From Streptosporangium lutulentum (GTDB taxonomy: Bacteria; Actinomycetota; Actinomycetes; Streptosporangiales; Streptosporangiaceae): a stretch of 64,000 nucleotides of DNA. The position numbers and the translations under genes are program-made. The notes under the pieces were generated by a model. It saw only the letters and a program-made list of their open reading frames with translations, was not told where the DNA came from and searched no databases. The DNA lies in the NCBI RefSeq assembly GCF_030811455.1, contig NZ_JAUSQU010000001.1:2232001-2296000 (forward strand), in the 5' to 3' direction. Positions 17,834 to 25,304 of the stretch are shown piece after piece. Each line of letters starts with the position of its first letter. Position 1 is the first letter of the stretch.

Positions 17834-17878
17834 GTAAACGTTTTCAGGGTTTTCTACATCACCCCTGTAAACGTTTAC
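17834..17878 (+). promoter_or_regulatory. Two LacI-type operators 33 bp apart
   Basis: GTAAACGTTTAC at 17867-17878 is a perfect 12-bp palindrome with the central CG typical of LacI/GalR operators. GTAAACGTTTTC at 17834-17845 differs at one position. Their centres are 33 bp apart, about three helical turns, so two dimers would bind the same face of the DNA. Both lie between the predicted transcription start and the GTG of lacI. Confidence 0.82.
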
Positions 17879-17902
17879 CGACTTTGACGACCGAGGTGAC
17901 AC

Positions 17903-18916
17903 GTGAATGAAGGGCCGACGATCACGACGATCGCCCAGCACGCGGGCGTGTCGATCGCCTCGGTGTCGCGCGTGCTCAACGGGCTACCCACCAGGGCCGA
18001 AACCGAACGCCGCGTGATGAGCTCCGCACGGGAGCTCGGCTACGTGCCGAACTCGATGGCCAGGTCGCTGAAGTCCAGGCGCAGCAACCAGATCGGCTTC
18101 GCGATGGCCGACATAGGCAACCCGGTGTACCTCGCGATGATCCGCGAGATCCAGCCGGTGCTCAAGGAGGCCGGCTACCGGCTCGTCCTGCACTCCACCA
18201 ACGTGGACGCCGCCGACGAGATCAGCGTGCTGCGCGGCCTCGGGGAGCGGTATGTGGACGGCCTCATCATGATCCCGCTGCGTGTGACCGACGAGCACCT
18301 GAAGATGTTCGCCGCCGCCCGCGCGCCGATCGTGATCATCGGTTCGGTCCCCGAGGGCACTCGCGTCGACAACGTGAGGACCGACTCACGTCTGGGGGTG
18401 CGCCTCGCCGTCGAGCACCTTCACGGCCTCGGCCGCAGGCGGATCGGCTTCGTGAACGGCCCGCTCGACACCATCCCCGGCGCCGCCCGCTCGGCCGCCT
18501 ACACCGAGGCGCTGGCGGCGCTCGGCCTGCCGTACGACCCCGGCCTGGTGCAGGTGGGCGACTTCTACCGCCCGGAAGGCGCCCGGGCCACGGCCCGACT
18601 GATCGAACGCGCGCCCGACCTCGACGCGCTGCTGTGCGCCAACGACCTGATCGCGCTCGGGGCGCTCGACGTCCTGCGGCGCGAGAGACGGCGGGTGCCG
18701 GAGGACGTCGCCGTGGCGGGCATGGACGACACCGACCTCGCCACCGTGGCCTGGCCCCCGCTGACCAGCGTCTCGCTCGGCTCGGCCGAACGCGGCCGGG
18801 CGGCGGCCGAGCTCCTGCTCGACCGGCTGGCCCGCGGTGACCGCGCGCCCCGAGCGGTCACCGTCGAGCCCCGGCTCGTGATCCGCGCCTCGACCACGGG
18901 GGAGGAGAACTCATGA
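17903..18916 (+). CDS. LacI-family transcriptional regulator
   Basis: The 337-residue repressor has the LacI HTH (TITTIAQHAGVSIASVSRVL, residues 6-25), the hinge helix containing ARSLKSRR and a periplasmic-binding-protein-like sensor domain. GAGGTGA two bases before the GTG at 17903 fixes the start. It is the first gene of its own operon, behind two operator sites, and its stop overlaps the first permease gene (ATGA). The ligand is expected to be the transported compound or a catabolite of it, possibly a riboside; this is inferred from the downstream genes. Confidence 0.93.
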   Translation: MNEGPTITTIAQHAGVSIASVSRVLNGLPTRAETERRVMSSARELGYVPNSMARSLKSRRSNQIGFAMADIGNPVYLAMIREIQPVLKEAGYRLVLHSTNVDAADEISVLRGLGERYVDGLIMIPLRVTDEHLKMFAAARAPIVIIGSVPEGTRVDNVRTDSRLGVRLAVEHLHGLGRRRIGFVNGPLDTIPGAARSAAYTEALAALGLPYDPGLVQVGDFYRPEGARATARLIERAPDLDALLCANDLIALGALDVLRRERRRVPEDVAVAGMDDTDLATVAWPPLTSVSLGSAERGRAAAELLLDRLARGDRAPRAVTVEPRLVIRASTTGEENS

Positions 18917-19845
18917 CTTTGACGGCCGACAGGACGCGAAAGCCCGCCACGGGTCACGGCGGGGCGAAGAAGAGGAGCCGGCAGGGGCGCGAGACGTTAG
19001 TGCTCATGCTGCCGGCGCTCGTGCCGGTGCTGATCTTCAGCGTCGGACCGCTGCTCTACGGCATCTTCCTCGCCTTCACCGACGCCAGGTCGGGGCGCAA
19101 CGCCGTGACCTCCTTCGTGGGCCTGTCGAACTTCGGCGAGCTGATGACCGACGCGGACTTCTGGGCGTCGTTCCGCATCGGCCTGATCTGGGCGGTCTCG
19201 GTCACCGTGCTGCAGTTCCTGGCCTCGCTGGGGCTGGCCCTGCTGCTCAACGAGAACCTGCGGTTCCGGTCGTTCGCCCGGGTGCTGGTCCTGGTGCCGT
19301 GGGCCATGCCGCCCGTCGTCATCGGGCTGATGTGGCGGCTCGTCTACCACCCGAACGCCGGGATCCTCAACAGCATGCTGCAAGAGGCCGGCCTGCTCGA
19401 CCACAACATCGACTGGCTCAACAACTTCTCCATCGCGCTACCCGCGGTGATCGTCGTCGGGATCTGGACGGGCATGCCGCAGACGACCGTCGTGCTCCTG
19501 GCGGGACTGCAGAGCGTGCCCAAGGAGCTGTACGAGGCCGGCCACATGGACGGGGCCTCGACCTTCCGGCGCTTCTGGAGCATCACGCTGCCGCAGCTGC
19601 GCCCGGTCATCGTGACGATCACGTCCCTGGACTTCGTCTGGAACATCAACCAGTTCGGCCTGGTCTACGTCCTCACCCAGGGCGGGCCGGGCGGGCAGAC
19701 CAGGCTGCCGATGCTCTTCGCCTACGAGGAGGCCTTCCGCTACGGCTTCTTCGGGTACGCGGCCACGCTCGGCGTCGCCTTCGTGATCGTCGTGCTGGCC
19801 GTGCTGGGCCTCTACATATGGCGGCAGCTGCGAGAGGCGAACTGA
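18913..19845 (+). CDS. Carbohydrate ABC transporter permease (MalF-like)
   Basis: The 310-residue integral membrane protein has six hydrophobic segments and the cytoplasmic EAA loop ELYEAGHMDGASTFRRFWSI at about residues 210-229, which docks on the ATPase. An N-terminal basic tail of 30 residues precedes the first helix. It overlaps lacI by four bases and precedes the MalG partner by one base. No ATPase gene is in the operon, so the shared MsiK-type ATPase probably energises uptake. A rare TTA leucine codon stands at 18997 (codon 29). Confidence 0.92.
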   Translation: MTLTADRTRKPATGHGGAKKRSRQGRETLVLMLPALVPVLIFSVGPLLYGIFLAFTDARSGRNAVTSFVGLSNFGELMTDADFWASFRIGLIWAVSVTVLQFLASLGLALLLNENLRFRSFARVLVLVPWAMPPVVIGLMWRLVYHPNAGILNSMLQEAGLLDHNIDWLNNFSIALPAVIVVGIWTGMPQTTVVLLAGLQSVPKELYEAGHMDGASTFRRFWSITLPQLRPVIVTITSLDFVWNINQFGLVYVLTQGGPGGQTRLPMLFAYEEAFRYGFFGYAATLGVAFVIVVLAVLGLYIWRQLREAN

Positions 19846-19846
19846 C

Positions 19847-20665
19847 ATGCGCAGACCACTGCAGTACCTCGCCCTGCTGGGCTACGTGATCTTCCTGGCC
19901 TTCCCGATCGTCTGGCTGCTGTCCACGGCGCTCAAGTCGTCGCGGGAGATGGCGAGCCTGGTCCCGACGTGGATCCCGCGCCACCCGATCCTGTCGAACT
20001 TCGCCGACGCGTTCAGCGAGCAGGACCTCGTCGGCAGCGCGCTGCGCAGTCTGGCGGTGGCGGTCGCGTGCTCGGTGCTGACCATCGTGATCGCGCTGCC
20101 CGCCTCGTACGCGATGGCCCGCCACCGCTCGCTCATCAGCAGGTTCGCGGTCGGCTGGGTGCTCGTCAGCCAGGTCTTCCCGTTCATCCTGATCATCATC
20201 CCGCTCTTCATGGTGCTGCGGAGCCTGGGCCTCGTGAACACCCTGCCCGGCCTCACCGTCGTGCACGTCACCTTCGTGCTGCCGTTCGCGCTGTGGATGC
20301 TCCAGGGGTACGTGCGTGCGGTGCCGCGTGAACTGGAGGAGGCCGCGGCGGTCGACGGCGCGGGCCGGATCCGCTCCCTGGTGAAGATCGTCGCGCCGCT
20401 GCTCGCCCCCGGCGTGGTCGCCACGGCGCTGTTCGCGTTCATCTCCTCCTGGAACGAGTTCCTGTTCGCACTGGTCGTCCTCAAGGACCCCGACGTGGCG
20501 ACCCTGCCACTGACCCTCGTGAAGTTCACCGGCGCGGAGGGGGTCGTACGGCTCGGCCCGCTCGCGGCGGCGTCACTGCTCGCGACGATCCCGAGCCTGG
20601 TGTTCTTCGCGATCATCCAGCGACGACTCAGATCGGGCCTGATGGCCGGTGCCGTCAAGGGATAG
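19847..20665 (+). CDS. Carbohydrate ABC transporter permease (MalG-like)
   Basis: The 272-residue permease has six membrane segments and the EAA loop ELEEAAAVDGAGRIRSLVKI near residues 162-181. It follows its MalF-like partner directly and pairs with it to form the membrane channel. The C-terminal ending RRLRSGLMAGAVKG is the standard end of MalG proteins. The substrate-binding lipoprotein follows after about 60 bp. Confidence 0.93.
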   Translation: MRRPLQYLALLGYVIFLAFPIVWLLSTALKSSREMASLVPTWIPRHPILSNFADAFSEQDLVGSALRSLAVAVACSVLTIVIALPASYAMARHRSLISRFAVGWVLVSQVFPFILIIIPLFMVLRSLGLVNTLPGLTVVHVTFVLPFALWMLQGYVRAVPRELEEAAAVDGAGRIRSLVKIVAPLLAPGVVATALFAFISSWNEFLFALVVLKDPDVATLPLTLVKFTGAEGVVRLGPLAAASLLATIPSLVFFAIIQRRLRSGLMAGAVKG

Positions 20666-20724
20666 CACCAAAAGAAACCCCCTCAACCATGGCGAAGCCA
20701 CAGCATCCCCCGAAGGAGAATCAC

Positions 20725-22041
20725 TTGCGTACCAGAACCGCACTCGCGGTGGCGGCGGTCATGACGGCCGCGCTGACGGCCGGCTGCTCGTCGGCCGGAG
20801 GCACCGGCGCCGGCGGCGGTGACCAGGCCTCCGGGCCGGTGAGCCTGAAGTTCCTGAGCCTCGCCTGGCAGAAGGAGTCCATCGCCGCGAACAAGCAGCT
20901 CGTCGACGAGTGGAACAAGGCCAACCCCGACACCCAGGTCGAATACGTCCAGGGTAGCTGGGACAACGTCAACGACCAGCTCGTCACCTCGTTCGAGGGC
21001 GGTGACCCGCCGGACGTCATCCACGACGACTCCCCGGCGCTCGCCGGCTTCGCCTCGCGCGGCTACCTCATGGACCTCACCGGCAAGCTTCCCGCCGAGC
21101 TGAAGAGCGACATCCCCCAGCCCGCCTGGGACACCGTGACCTTCGCCGACGGCAAGGGCGGCCAGGGCGTGTACGGCGTGCCCTTCCTCCAGGAGTCGCA
21201 GGTCATCATCGCCAACAAGAAGCTGCTCGACGCGGCGAAGGTCCGCATCCCGACCCCCGAGGCCCCCTGGACCTGGGACGAGTACGCCGAGATCAGCAAG
21301 AAGCTCACCAAGGACGGCGTCTTCGGGGTGGCCTGGCCGCTGAAGGCGCCCGTCAACAAGGTGCTCAACCTCGGCCTGAACTTCGGCGGCACCTTCTTCA
21401 CGACCGACGGCACCAAGGCCACGGTCAAGGTCGGTCCCGAGGAGCGCGAGGTGCTCCAGCGCATCCACGACCAGCTCTACAAGGACAAGTCGGCCGACCC
21501 GTCCGCGCTCGGCATGGGCACCGCCGACCCGCTGCCCGGTTTCTACGCGGGCAAGTACGCCATGCTCCCCGCGGGTGTCTACCTTCGCCAGCAGGTCGTG
21601 GAGCAGGCCCCGCCCGGCTTCGAGTGGATCACGATCCCGCCGCTGAAGGGCACCACCTCCGAGCAGGGCGCCACGTCGCAGACCCTGTCGGTCGCGGCCG
21701 ACAGCGCGTACCCCGACCAGGCGACGAAGTTCATCGCGTTCTTCCTGAACAGCACCAACCAGGCCAAGCTCGCCAAGGGCGACTGGCTGCTCCCGACCAG
21801 CATGAAGGCCGCGAGCGACCCGTCGATGACGACGACGGAGAACGGCTGGGACGTGGCGACCGCCTCCGCCAAGGACCTCGTGGTCGCCCCCTACCTGCGG
21901 GTGAACGGGTTCGACGAGTGGAAGAGCAAGGTGGCGACGCCCACCCTGCAGCAGTACTTCGCCGACAAGATCACCCTTGACCAGGCGGCCGAGACGCTCG
22001 TCGCGGAGGGCAACAAGGTGCTGGAGCGTTACAACAAGTGA
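20725..22041 (+). CDS. Extracellular solute-binding lipoprotein of the ABC importer
   Basis: The TTG at 20725 stands six bases after GAAGGAGAA and opens a 438-residue protein with a lipoprotein signal: RTRTALAVAAVMTAALTAGC, with the lipid-modified cysteine about 22 residues in. The mature protein is a family 1 (cluster B-type) sugar-binding protein; WDNVNDQLVTSFEGGDPPDV matches the conserved domain I segment. It should capture the substrate outside the membrane and deliver it to the two permeases. An upstream in-frame ATG at 20689 would add a non-signal extension and is disfavoured. The stop overlaps the first ARH gene as GTGA. Confidence 0.93.
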   Translation: MRTRTALAVAAVMTAALTAGCSSAGGTGAGGGDQASGPVSLKFLSLAWQKESIAANKQLVDEWNKANPDTQVEYVQGSWDNVNDQLVTSFEGGDPPDVIHDDSPALAGFASRGYLMDLTGKLPAELKSDIPQPAWDTVTFADGKGGQGVYGVPFLQESQVIIANKKLLDAAKVRIPTPEAPWTWDEYAEISKKLTKDGVFGVAWPLKAPVNKVLNLGLNFGGTFFTTDGTKATVKVGPEEREVLQRIHDQLYKDKSADPSALGMGTADPLPGFYAGKYAMLPAGVYLRQQVVEQAPPGFEWITIPPLKGTTSEQGATSQTLSVAADSAYPDQATKFIAFFLNSTNQAKLAKGDWLLPTSMKAASDPSMTTTENGWDVATASAKDLVVAPYLRVNGFDEWKSKVATPTLQQYFADKITLDQAAETLVAEGNKVLERYNK

Positions 22042-23000
22042 AACTGAACCGCGCCCGGGGGTGCCTGCTCGGCCTGGCGGCCGGCGACGCCCTCGGGCGG
22101 CCCGCCGAGAACCTCGCCCCGGGGGAGATCGCCCGGCGCTGGGGCCGTCTCACCGAGATCGAGCCGGGCATGGGCGGCACCGACGACACCGAGTACACCG
22201 TCTTCGCCTCCTCCCTGCTGTGCAAGTACGGCTCGGCGATGACCTCCTCCGACGTCGCCAGGGAGTACCGCGAGCAGATCATCCCGAACATCGAGGGACC
22301 GATGCGCGGCGCGGGCTTCTCCGAGCTCGGGGCCATCCAGGCGCTGCGCCGGGGCATCGAGCCACCGCTGTCCGGTCTGTGGCACCAGCACGGATGGTCG
22401 GACGGGCTCGCCATGCGCGCCGCGCCGTACGGGATCTTCGCGACCGGCGACCCGGACGAGGCGGCCCGGCTGGTGGCGGTCGACGGGGTGGTGAGCAACA
22501 GCGGCGAGGGCGTGTACGGCGGCCAGGCCGTCGCCGCCGCGGTGGCCGTCGCCATGACCGGGGCCTCGCCGAACGAGGTCGTCGAGGCCGGGATCGCCGC
22601 CGTCCCCGAGGACTCCTGGACCTCCCGCAACCTGCGGGCCGCCGTCGCGGCCGTCGCGGCGGGATCGGCCGAGGAGCTGTACGAGGCCGTGGTCGTGCGC
22701 CACTACCCCTGGACGGACCTCGCGCCCGAGGCGGTCGCGCTGGCCTTCGCCGGATACCTCATGGGCGCGGGCGAGGTCGAGGAGTCCGTGGTGTCGGCCG
22801 CCAACCTCGGCAGGGACGCCGACACCACCGCCGCGATCGCCGGCGCCCTCGCAGGGGCGGGGCGCGGCGAGAGCGCCGTACCGGCGCGGTGGGCAGGGGA
22901 GATCGGCCCGGTCACGGGCAGGTGCCTTCCGGTCGTCGCCGGGCGTCACGTGCTCGACGTCGCCACCGAGCTGGTGGCCGCGACGGAGAGACCGGTGTGA
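22038..23000 (+). CDS. ADP-ribosylglycohydrolase family protein, copy 1 (complete metal motifs)
   Basis: The 320-residue protein has all three ARH/DraG signatures: GLAAGDALGRPAE near residue 11, the metal-binding GTDDTEYT near 54 and NLGRDADTTAAIAGALAGA near 257. The TDD and DxD aspartates coordinate the two Mg2+ ions that position a ribosyl substrate. The GTG start overlaps the binding-protein stop, so it is translated together with the transporter. Known family members remove ADP-ribose from proteins or small molecules. Within a sugar-uptake operon that includes ribokinase, a small imported N- or O-riboside is a more likely substrate. That assignment is inference. Confidence 0.88.
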   Translation: MKLNRARGCLLGLAAGDALGRPAENLAPGEIARRWGRLTEIEPGMGGTDDTEYTVFASSLLCKYGSAMTSSDVAREYREQIIPNIEGPMRGAGFSELGAIQALRRGIEPPLSGLWHQHGWSDGLAMRAAPYGIFATGDPDEAARLVAVDGVVSNSGEGVYGGQAVAAAVAVAMTGASPNEVVEAGIAAVPEDSWTSRNLRAAVAAVAAGSAEELYEAVVVRHYPWTDLAPEAVALAFAGYLMGAGEVEESVVSAANLGRDADTTAAIAGALAGAGRGESAVPARWAGEIGPVTGRCLPVVAGRHVLDVATELVAATERPV

Positions 23001-23074
23001 ACGCCCGCGCGAGCCGGCGGGCACGTTCACGGCACCGGTCCGAAGGATGTTCACGGCACCGGCCTGAGAGATAA
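22997..23074 (+). other. Candidate coupling mini-ORF between ARH copies 1 and 2 (25 codons)
   Basis: A GTG overlapping the copy 1 stop opens a 25-codon arginine-rich frame that ends in TAA ten bases before the next ATG. It contains a 14-bp direct repeat. Coding status is unproven. Confidence 0.3.
23025..23062 (+). repeat. Two direct copies of a 14-bp sequence
   Basis: GTTCACGGCACCGG occurs at 23025-23038 and again at 23049-23062, a period of 24 bp. It lies in the only longer gap between the first two ARH genes. It may be a duplication scar or a binding site for a regulator or small RNA. Confidence 0.7.
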
Positions 23075-23083
23075 AGGAGAGAC

Positions 23084-24055
23084 ATGTCATCGGGGGACAG
23101 GATCCGCGGGGCCTTCATCGGCCTCGCGATCGGCGACGCGGCCGGTTGGCCGTCCGCGCGGCACCGCTCCGCGCTGCTCGCGCCCTGGAGCAGGCGGCTC
23201 GGGCGGGAGCTGGACGGCTTCGCCGAGGAGCATCGGGTCACGACTCCGCCCGTGCCCTTCACACTGAACCAGCCCGTCGAGCCGCTGGCGATCGGGCCGT
23301 CCGACGACGCCGAGTGGCTGGCCTGGACCGCGCTCACCATCCATGAGGACCGCGCCGAGGCCTTCGGCAGGCTGGCGGGCCGGTCGGACCTGCGCGTGCG
23401 GATCTCCGTGCGCTCGGCGCTGGACAACCTGGCGGCGGGCAAACGGCCCCCGGCCAGCGGTCACGACAACCCGCACTTCTTCGACGACGCGGCGGCCGTA
23501 CGGGCCGTCGCCTTCGGGGCGATCGGAGCCGACCCGAGGGCCGACGCCTCGGTCACCAACGCCGGGGACGGCGTCCACGCGGCGATGGCCGTGGCGGCGG
23601 CGGTCACCGAGCTGGTGGCGGGCGCCTCGATGGTCTCGGCCGTCGAGGCGGCCCTGGCCGAGCTGCCCGAGGACACCGCGATCGGTTACGCGACGAGGAC
23701 GGCGCTCGCGGTGGCGCGAAAGGCGGGCGACCCCTTCGCGGCGGTCCCTGCCCTGGACGCGGCCCTGCTCGACCACGTCTACAGCTACGGCGTCGCGGCC
23801 TCGCAGACGGTCGCGGTGGCGCTCGCGCTCGCGGAGGTGTCGCAGGGCTCGCTCAGCGCGGCCGTGCCCGCCGCCGCGTGCCTGCCCTCGCTCGCCGACT
23901 CCGCCCCCGCGCTGACCGGGGCGCTGACCGGGGCTTTCACCGGGTACGAAGCGCTTCCGGAAGGCTGGCGGGCCGCGGCGCGCACGCTGACCGGCTGCGG
24001 CCTGCCGGACCTGGCAGGAACGGATCTCATCGACATCGCTGGAGGACTCGCATGA
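23084..24055 (+). CDS. ADP-ribosylglycohydrolase family protein, copy 2 (degenerate metal site)
   Basis: The 323-residue protein keeps the fold signature GLAIGDAAGWPSA near residue 14 and a PSDDAEWLAW motif near 73. The C-terminal motif reads PSLADSAPALTGALTGA where relatives have GRDADT, so the first of the two metal-binding aspartates is replaced by leucine. The protein has the usual length, so it is not a truncated pseudogene. It may have lost hydrolase activity, bind a single metal or act on a different ligand. An AAAGGAGAG site precedes the ATG. The stop overlaps copy 3 (ATGA), suggesting a heteromeric or sequential role. Confidence 0.82.
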   Translation: MSSGDRIRGAFIGLAIGDAAGWPSARHRSALLAPWSRRLGRELDGFAEEHRVTTPPVPFTLNQPVEPLAIGPSDDAEWLAWTALTIHEDRAEAFGRLAGRSDLRVRISVRSALDNLAAGKRPPASGHDNPHFFDDAAAVRAVAFGAIGADPRADASVTNAGDGVHAAMAVAAAVTELVAGASMVSAVEAALAELPEDTAIGYATRTALAVARKAGDPFAAVPALDAALLDHVYSYGVAASQTVAVALALAEVSQGSLSAAVPAAACLPSLADSAPALTGALTGAFTGYEALPEGWRAAARTLTGCGLPDLAGTDLIDIAGGLA

Positions 24056-25224
24056 CGCCGCAGGACGATCTGCTGACCGACAAGGCCGTCGGATGTGTGA
24101 CGGGCGCGGCGGTCGGCGACGCGCTCGGCGGCGCGACCGAGGGCTGGACGTCCGAGCAGATCCAGGACCGCTACGACGGGTACGTGACGGGCATCGTCCC
24201 GCCGTACTTCGAGGACTGGCGCAACGCCCGTCCCATCGCCCCGTACCACAAGGGCGACGGCCACGTCACCGACGACACCCTGATGACCCACGCGCTGATC
24301 CGCGTGTACGAGAAGGCCGGCCGGCACCTGGACGCGTACGCGGCGGCCGAGTACCTGGTGCCCGAGATGATGGGCGAGAAGCGCTGGATCCCCGAGCTGG
24401 AGGCCGAGGCCCTGCCCCTGCAACGGGTCTTCCTCGCTGAGAAGTGGCTGGTCCTGCGCCTGCACTACGGCCACGTCGACCCGCGCGAGGCGGGCGTCGG
24501 CAACATCGTCAACTGCGGCGCCGCCATGTACATGGCACCGGTCGGCATCGTGAACGCGGCCAACCCCGACGCGGCGTACGCCGAGGCCGTCGACCTGGCG
24601 GGCGCCCACCAGTCCAGCTACGGCCGGGAGGCCGCCGGGGTGCTCGCCGCCGCCGTCGCCGAGGCCATGCGCCCGGGCGCGAGCGCGGACTCGGTGGTCG
24701 CCACGTGCCTGCGCCTGGCGCGGGACGGCACGCGGGCCGCCATCGAGGCCGTCTGCGAGCGGGCACGGGACTTCGGCCACTGGGAGGGATCGTTCGGCGC
24801 GCTGCGCGAGGCCGTCGCCCCCTACGACACCGTCGCGGAGACCTACCGTGACCAGGGGCTCGGAGCCCGGAGGCCGAGCCGCCTGCACAGCATCGAGGAG
24901 TTGCCGCTGGCGCTCGCCTTCCTGCTGATCGCCGGGGGCGACTACCGCGACACCGTCCTCGGGGGCGTGAACTACGGCCGTGACGCCGACTCGATCGCCA
25001 GCATGGGCGGGGCGATCGCCGGGGCGCTCTCGGGCGCCAAGGCGGTGCCCTCGGAGTGGCTCGACCCGGTGGCGGAGGCCAGCAGGATCGACCTGGTGGC
25101 CCCCGGCGTGTCCATCGCCGAGGTGGCCCGCCGCCTCCACGTCGCCGACCTCGCCACCCGCCGGGCCCACGAGAGCGCCTTCACCTCCCTGACCTGGGAC
25201 ACCTCCGCGGGCGAGACGGCATGA
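24052..25224 (+). CDS. ADP-ribosylglycohydrolase family protein, copy 3
   Basis: The 390-residue protein is the longest single-domain copy with full motifs: GAAVGDALGGATEGW near residue 18, HVTDDTLMTHALI near 74 and NYGRDADSIASMGGAIAGAL near 305. Compared with copy 1 it has an insertion rich in aromatic residues (YFEDWRNARPIAPYHKG) before the TDD motif, which would shape the substrate pocket differently. GGAGG stands six bases before the ATG, which overlaps the stop of copy 2. It is probably an active Mg2+-dependent ribosyl hydrolase; its particular substrate is unknown. Confidence 0.87.
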   Translation: MTPQDDLLTDKAVGCVTGAAVGDALGGATEGWTSEQIQDRYDGYVTGIVPPYFEDWRNARPIAPYHKGDGHVTDDTLMTHALIRVYEKAGRHLDAYAAAEYLVPEMMGEKRWIPELEAEALPLQRVFLAEKWLVLRLHYGHVDPREAGVGNIVNCGAAMYMAPVGIVNAANPDAAYAEAVDLAGAHQSSYGREAAGVLAAAVAEAMRPGASADSVVATCLRLARDGTRAAIEAVCERARDFGHWEGSFGALREAVAPYDTVAETYRDQGLGARRPSRLHSIEELPLALAFLLIAGGDYRDTVLGGVNYGRDADSIASMGGAIAGALSGAKAVPSEWLDPVAEASRIDLVAPGVSIAEVARRLHVADLATRRAHESAFTSLTWDTSAGETA

Positions 25225-25304
25225 CCGGCCGGACCCGGGATCGGCGGAGGGCGGACGGCGTGACCGCTTCGATCAGGGACGTCTCAGCGGGGGAGAGGGC
25301 ATGA
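25221..25304 (+). other. Candidate coupling mini-ORF between ARH copies 3 and 4 (27 codons)
   Basis: The ATG overlaps the stop of copy 3 and the TGA overlaps the ATG of copy 4, both as ATGA. The 27-residue product starts MTGRTRDRRR and ends GERA. It could keep ribosomes moving between the genes. Confidence 0.35.
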
